DNA from: Lentimicrobium sp.
GTDB lineage: Bacteria > Bacteroidota > Bacteroidia > Bacteroidales > Lentimicrobiaceae
Reading direction: 5' to 3'
Assembly (NCBI GenBank): GCA_013336205.1
Contig: JAAXUD010000069.1
Coordinates: 1 to 9,560, forward strand
Length of the DNA stretch: 9,560 nt
The notes under the pieces are model-generated. The model made no database searches, was not told the DNA's origin, and saw nothing but the letters and a program-made list of their open reading frames with translations. This document shows, piece by piece, positions 6,700 to 9,560 of this stretch. Every line of letters starts with the position of its first letter. Positions within the stretch are counted from its first letter, which is position 1. The position numbers and the translations under genes are program-made.

Positions 6700-6715
6700 T
6701 TTTTCAGCAGACCCT
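6700..6715 (-). repeat. Right terminal inverted repeat of the 345-bp element
   Basis: TTTTTCAGCAGACCCT, the exact reverse complement of 6371-6386. Confidence 0.7.
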
Positions 6716-6749
6716 GGATAAACAGGAATCAAAAACCTGGATTTTATCC
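6716..6749. other. Bulged hairpin abutting the element
   Basis: GGATAAACAGG (6716-6726) pairs with CCTG (6736-6739) and TTTATCC (6743-6749), leaving a 3-nt bulge. It starts at the first base outside the right inverted repeat, so it may be part of a larger element or an old target-site hairpin. Confidence 0.3.
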
Positions 6750-6844
6750 TTTAAAGAAAGCTGATTTTATCTGTTGAGTTACTGCATAATAGTATGAGTT
6801 TTTACTTTCGTACTTTTAGCAGGGTTACATGAAATGTAAATATG

Positions 6845-6882
6845 AAAAGATCTGAAAGTACTTTTAAACTCTGACGCAGATC
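6845..6882 (-). terminator. Weak intrinsic terminator of the minus-strand genes
   Basis: Read on the minus strand, GATCTG (6882-6877) and CAGATC (6854-6849) form a stem that encloses the palindrome AAAGTACTTT (6855-6864), followed at once by four T. It starts 20 bp after the stop of the phosphatase gene. The stem is short, so termination strength is doubtful. Confidence 0.35.
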
Positions 6883-6902
6883 GAAATGTAATATTGTTTT
6901 GT

Positions 6903-7994
6903 TTACAGTATAGTTCTTTGTCCCGTAATGGAACCGCTATAAAAATTTCCTTCTTTGTAAATAAGAACTTCACCCGGCTGGTTATATCCCAATCCGGCAT
7001 CTATTCCAACTATTCTATTCTTATAAAGACCTTTGATTTTTTTGAATGTAGTGTGTCCTACTATAATTTGTTTGCTTTGGTAAAAGTTAAGAATAGAATC
7101 CAATCTGCTTTCACAAAAAGTTGAATCTTCAAAATATCCTCTGTACCACAAAGGCCCATTATCGCCTGCAAGTAACTCAACCTGTTTGTTTTTGTTATCC
7201 GCAGCCAACTCTTTGCCGATAATTTTACCGGAAAACAACTTATTTGCCTGTTTTACAGGTATTTTCATCCGTACCATATCAATTGATATACCGCCATGAA
7301 CAAATGTCATTTCATTAATAGTTATCATTACAGGTTTGTTCCGCAGCCATTTTCCCAGCACCGAGTTCCCGGAATATAAATCAGAATATCTTGTTTGGGT
7401 TAATGCTTCAACTTTCCTGTATTTTTCATTCATGTATCTTTGGTCTCCGTTGAGCGCCATATCATCGTGATTCCCGGGTAAAATATGAACCATACCACCG
7501 GCCTTTTCAGCCTGTTTTTCAAGGGTAAAAAGATGCCAGAGTAATTCTGTAACCATGTCGCCTCTGTCGAAAGCATCGCCAAGAAACACCAGGTGACCTT
7601 TGCCGAAATTCCAATTTAAGTCATTATCAATTATACCATTAGCCTTTAATATATCAGTATATTTCCTGTATTGCCCGTGAACATCGCTGATAGCTATGAT
7701 GCTGTCAACTTCGGGGTAATCCTGGGAATAGTCTATCTTTTGGGAATAAACGCTTAGCAGATCATTATACTCACAGGATAAATGAACAGCCGTTTTTATT
7801 TCCGGATAATTCTCAGCGGTAATATAATATTCGCTTAAAACATTATTTTCGATCATTTTGACTCTGAGACTGTCATTCACATAAAAGACATACGGCCCGT
7901 CATTAATCGGATCATAATGCCCCTCATTTTGGTAAACGGCTGAAGAGTTGAGATTATAAAGGCAGAATAACAGGAATAGCGCTAATATCCTCAT
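6903..7994 (-). CDS. Shewanella-like (SLP) PPP-family metallophosphatase, exported
   Basis: The product has 363 residues from the ATG at 7994. That start gives a signal peptide (M-R-I-L-A-L-F-L-L-F...), while longer in-frame starts (8060, 8093) add residues without one and the latter overlaps the upstream gene. All metal-site motifs of PPP phosphatases are present in order: S-D-V-H-G (D104, H106), G-D-A-F-D-R-G-D (139-146), G-N-H-D (174-177), V-H-G-G (232-235) and G-H-T (313-315). G-P-L-W-Y-R-G-Y (280-287), L-N-G-D-Q-R-Y (181-187) and L-G-K-W-L-R (213-218) point to the Shewanella-like phosphatase subgroup. It should hydrolyse phosphomonoesters with two metal ions, probably in the periplasm; the substrate is unknown. 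Residues 23-97 form an N-terminal extension before the catalytic domain. It lies 91 bp downstream of the DUF4956 gene, probably in one transcript. Confidence 0.85.
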   Translation of the reverse strand: MRILALFLLFCLYNLNSSAVYQNEGHYDPINDGPYVFYVNDSLRVKMIENNVLSEYYITAENYPEIKTAVHLSCEYNDLLSVYSQKIDYSQDYPEVDSIIAISDVHGQYRKYTDILKANGIIDNDLNWNFGKGHLVFLGDAFDRGDMVTELLWHLFTLEKQAEKAGGMVHILPGNHDDMALNGDQRYMNEKYRKVEALTQTRYSDLYSGNSVLGKWLRNKPVMITINEMTFVHGGISIDMVRMKIPVKQANKLFSGKIIGKELAADNKNKQVELLAGDNGPLWYRGYFEDSTFCESRLDSILNFYQSKQIIVGHTTFKKIKGLYKNRIVGIDAGLGYNQPGEVLIYKEGNFYSGSITGQRTIL

Positions 7995-8085
7995 ACGTCT
8001 CAAAATATTGGAAATGCAAGTATAGAAAAAATATGGATTGCTAAATAAGTATGCAGGCATCTTAAAGCAACTGACAAAACCAGGT

Positions 8086-8814
8086 TTACTCAACCTCGGG
8101 TTTTAGCTTTTTAACACGGTAAAACACATCAAGTTCAGCAGTTCCTGCTACCAGATTTATTTTACGAATCCGGATTTTTTCCGTTTTTATCCCGATCCTT
8201 GTTGAAACATCCGTTTTCAGTTCATTCATTTTATCCGGATTGAGTAAGGCAAGGTTGTCGTAAAGAATCTGATGTTTTCTCAATGGATTTGCTTTTTTAA
8301 ACATTTTCTTCTCCTTTTTCGCGGCTTTCTTCTCCAATTCCTCTGCAGTCAGTTCCTTTTTAACTGGGACTTCTTCAACCACTTTTTTCTTTTCTGTTTT
8401 TTTGAAAGAAATTTCAAGCAAAAATATAGTCAGGATGACAATTAAATTAAGGAGAATGGTTCCCCTTACAGGATTGGGATAATCGAGTAAAGCATTTAAA
8501 GCGGAGATACCTATTACGGTGAAGAGGTATGCCATATCTTTAATTGCCATGTTTCGTGTCCTGTAGCGTATAATAGAGAAAATGGCAAACAAGCCAAGTG
8601 CCATGCCCATCTGCAACTCAACATCCTTCAGTACAATACACAGCAAAAAAATCATAGTCCCCATCAGGAAGAAGGCAAAGAGATTCCCTTTCTTATTTGA
8701 ATACCTGTTGTAGAGAAGTTTGATAATTATAAATAATACAGTTGTGTTGATTGCTAAACGGATAAGCGCTTCAATTACAAATTCGTTTGCAGCGGACATT
8801 ATTTCTGTTGTCAT
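8086..8814 (-). CDS. DUF4956 family membrane protein
   Basis: The product has 242 residues. About four or five hydrophobic helices (roughly 19-35, 45-62, 68-82, 92-110, 119-133) carry the family signature G-L-F-A-I-F-S-I-I-R-Y-R-T (74-86) followed by I-K-D-M-A-Y-L-F. A Lys/Glu-rich linker (138-172) leads to a soluble C-terminal domain with I-G-I-K-T-E-K-I-R-I (207-216) and a final strand A-E-L-D-V-F-Y-R. It is an inner-membrane protein with a cytoplasmic tail. DUF4956 has no known activity. In other genomes it is, from memory, often next to CotH-kinase-like and VTC-type polyphosphate polymerase genes, and the CotH-like gene here is 19 bp upstream, consistent with an operon. The ATG at 8814 is used; M6 is an alternative. 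Confidence 0.85.
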   Translation of the reverse strand: MTTEIMSAANEFVIEALIRLAINTTVLFIIIKLLYNRYSNKKGNLFAFFLMGTMIFLLCIVLKDVELQMGMALGLFAIFSIIRYRTRNMAIKDMAYLFTVIGISALNALLDYPNPVRGTILLNLIVILTIFLLEISFKKTEKKKVVEEVPVKKELTAEELEKKAAKKEKKMFKKANPLRKHQILYDNLALLNPDKMNELKTDVSTRIGIKTEKIRIRKINLVAGTAELDVFYRVKKLKPEVE

Positions 8815-8833
8815 AATGGTTGGAGTTTGTTTG

Positions 8834-9337
8834 TTAAAAATTAGTACAACCGTTGAGGATATTGGTTACAATGCTGTTTCTTTTATCAAAATCGGCATAA
8901 AAGCTATCCAGGTAGTCGATCATTTTTGATTTCTCTTTTGCATCCAACAATTGGAAATCATTGATAACCTTATAGAAGGCTTCTTTTTTGTCGGAAAATT
9001 CCCTGATCGCATTTATAAAAACATCTTCTGTCCGGCAAATACCTACATAACGCCGTTCCCGAACGGATGATAAGCCCAGGGGTTCATACGGGATGGCATA
9101 ATCTGCATCCACAAGGCCTGAATAATCAAAATCGTAGGGAACTACCATCCCAAGGCCGGAAGAGTTGAAATTCAGTGATGTAATGACTTTGCAGTTGTGC
9201 TGATTTGGAACAGACCAGTCGGTGTTGCCGATCATATAATTGAAAATCGCCATTCTGTCCATCATCCGGGGGATAATATTTTTTTGTGAAAGGTTCAACG
9301 ATTTTACCTCTGTGGCATTAATCCGTTCAGCAAGCAT
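8834..9337 (-). CDS. CotH-kinase-like protein, C-terminal part (5' end cut by fold-back)
   Basis: Only the last 167 codons are genuine on this strand. They start at M-L-A-E-R-I-N and contain N-Y-M-I-G-N-T-D-W (33-41), a following P-N-Q-H-N (44-48) and V-V-P-Y-D-F-D-Y-S-G (65-74). The order N-x-D, N, then D-F-D matches the catalytic Asp/Asn and metal-binding DFD-like motif of atypical kinases of the CotH type. This assignment is inference from motifs only. The frame stays open upstream to 9541, but those extra 68 residues are the antisense of the inverted copy at 9338-9541 and do not resemble the family. The protein expected upstream (…F-F-I-E-P-I-E) is found instead on the plus strand at 9338-9400. 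It likely heads an operon with DUF4956 and the phosphatase. Confidence 0.65.
   Translation of the reverse strand: MLAERINATEVKSLNLSQKNIIPRMMDRMAIFNYMIGNTDWSVPNQHNCKVITSLNFNSSGLGMVVPYDFDYSGLVDADYAIPYEPLGLSSVRERRYVGICRTEDVFINAIREFSDKKEAFYKVINDFQLLDAKEKSKMIDYLDSFYADFDKRNSIVTNILNGCTNF
9178..9337 (+). repeat. Left arm of 160-nt inverted duplication
   Basis: This segment is the reverse complement of 9401-9560 at 155 of 160 positions with no gaps. Mismatches are at 9237, 9254, 9272, 9287 and 9326. It lies wholly within the minus-strand CotH-like coding sequence. Confidence 0.97.
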
Positions 9338-9400
9338 ATAAATACGGCTAAGAAAAGCAAACCGATAAATACATATGCGTTTTTTATTGAGCCAATTGAG
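9338..9400. other. 63-nt unique spacer between the inverted arms
   Basis: This is the only sequence at the right edge present once. It is an exact multiple of three and codes in frame with the right arm on the plus strand, while its antisense frame gives an arbitrary peptide. Confidence 0.8.
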
Positions 9401-9560
9401 ATGCTTGCTGAGCGGATTAATGCCACAGAGGTAAAATCGTTGAACCTTTCGCAAAAAAATATTATACCCCGGATGATGGACAGGATGGCGATTTTCAATT
9501 TTATGATCGGCAACACCGACTGGTCTGTTCCAAATCAGCACAACTGCAAAGTCATTACAT
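9338..9560 (+). CDS. CotH-kinase-like protein, internal fragment (second copy)
   Basis: This plus-strand frame runs off the right edge. Its first 21 codons (9338-9400) are unique and read I-N-T-A-K-K-S-K-P-I-N-T-Y-A-F-F-I-E-P-I-E. They lead without a break into M-L-A-E-R-I-N-A-T-E-V, the same protein as the minus-strand copy. F-F-I-E-P-x-E-x-L-A-x-R is a natural join for the CotH-like family, so here the upstream sequence is the real one. The shared part differs by one residue (N-F-M-I-G instead of N-Y-M-I-G). Both ends are missing: the 5' side stops at the fold-back junction, the 3' side at the window edge. It is either half of a chimeric contig end or a true inverted paralog. Confidence 0.6.
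   Translation, partial: MNTAKKSKPINTYAFFIEPIEMLAERINATEVKSLNLSQKNIIPRMMDRMAIFNFMIGNTDWSVPNQHNCKVIT
9401..9560 (-). repeat. Right arm of 160-nt inverted duplication
   Basis: It reaches the last base of the window, so the repeat may be longer than seen. Mismatching positions are 9412, 9451, 9466, 9484 and 9501, pairing with those in the left arm. Confidence 0.97.

Larger units (their letters stand above)
6371..6715. mobile_element. 345-bp non-autonomous inverted-repeat element (MITE-like)
   Basis: The element is bounded by perfect 16-bp terminal inverted repeats: AGGGTCTGCTGAAAAA (6371-6386) and its reverse complement (6700-6715). Between them there is no transposase or any credible ORF, so it would have to be moved in trans by an enzyme that recognises these ends. 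Ends with CTGCTGAAAAA resemble those of some DDE-type insertion sequences, but I cannot assign a family. The left half is packed with short G/C-clamped hairpins; the right half is plain AT-rich sequence. No direct target duplication could be recognised in the flanks (left ...AGATAGAT, right GGATAAAC), so either it is old or the outer boundary is off by a base or two. It sits between convergent genes, where insertion harms nothing. Confidence 0.6.
6067..6902. other. Convergent intergenic region carrying a 345-bp element
   Basis: This 836-bp gap lies between two convergent gene blocks. It contains a hairpin at 6129-6151, the terminator at 6306-6335, the inverted-repeat element at 6371-6715, a bulged hairpin at 6716-6749 abutting it, and a weak terminator for the minus-strand genes at 6845-6882. 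No open frame here has a credible start, length and composition together. Confidence 0.6.

Noticed and set aside
6371..6715. Target-site duplication around the 345-bp element
   Set aside because: Flanks ...AGATAGAT and GGATAAAC share no convincing adjacent direct repeat.
9338..9541. N-terminal 68 residues of the minus-strand frame 8834-9541
   Set aside because: They are antisense to the second copy of the gene and to the spacer, which codes sensibly on the plus strand; kept only 8834-9337 as coding.
9178..9560. Hairpin telomere or covalently closed replicon end
   Set aside because: A hairpin end would give identical arms; five mismatches with a coding pattern and a coding spacer argue against it.

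Overview
The window looks like chromosome of a Bacteroidota (Bacteroidetes) bacterium. It is AT-rich and dominated by small exported proteins whose signal peptides end in the phylum's typical A-Q junction. A-rich leaders without clear Shine-Dalgarno sites precede the genes. Several families (DUF3667, OmpA/PorT-like small barrels, DUF4956) are common in this phylum. No rRNA, tRNA or CRISPR array was seen.

Layout. (1) Positions 1-94, minus strand: the start of a DUF3667-type zinc-ribbon membrane protein that runs off the left edge. (2) Positions 95-540: a regulatory or otherwise empty gap holding one doubtful 40-residue ORF. (3) Positions 541-6066, plus strand: six consecutive genes, all for exported or lipid-anchored envelope proteins: a small beta-barrel, a periplasmic protein of unknown function, a lipoprotein, a second small barrel, an EF-hand-like/His-rich protein, and a larger barrel with a helical insert. 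Gaps of 96-285 bp hold hairpins, a large dyad and one good Bacteroidota-type promoter, so this is probably several transcription units rather than one operon. A strong intrinsic terminator (6306-6335) closes the block. (4) Positions 6371-6715: an undescribed-looking 345-bp non-autonomous element with perfect 16-bp terminal inverted repeats and a run of G/C-clamped hairpins. It sits between the two convergent gene blocks. (5) Positions 6903-9337, minus strand: a Shewanella-like PPP phosphatase with a signal peptide, a DUF4956 membrane protein, and the 3' part of a CotH-kinase-like gene.

The right edge is the most striking part. The CotH-like gene folds back on itself: positions 9178-9337 and 9401-9560 are 160-nt inverted copies (155/160 identical) around a 63-nt unique spacer. 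The spacer and right arm read as the same gene on the plus strand, including upstream codons missing from the minus copy. The five differences are four synonymous changes and one Tyr/Phe swap, so both arms are real coding alleles or paralogs rather than read error. Either this is a chimeric (fold-back) assembly end joining two strain variants, or it is a genuine inverted gene duplication. The apparent N-terminal 68 residues of the long minus-strand ORF (8834-9541) are antisense sequence and should not be annotated as protein.

Functionally, the plus block looks like envelope maintenance or adaptation with no assignable pathway. The minus block pairs a putative kinase-fold protein, a membrane protein and an exported phosphatase, which suggests, but does not prove, a linked phosphorylation or polyphosphate-type module.
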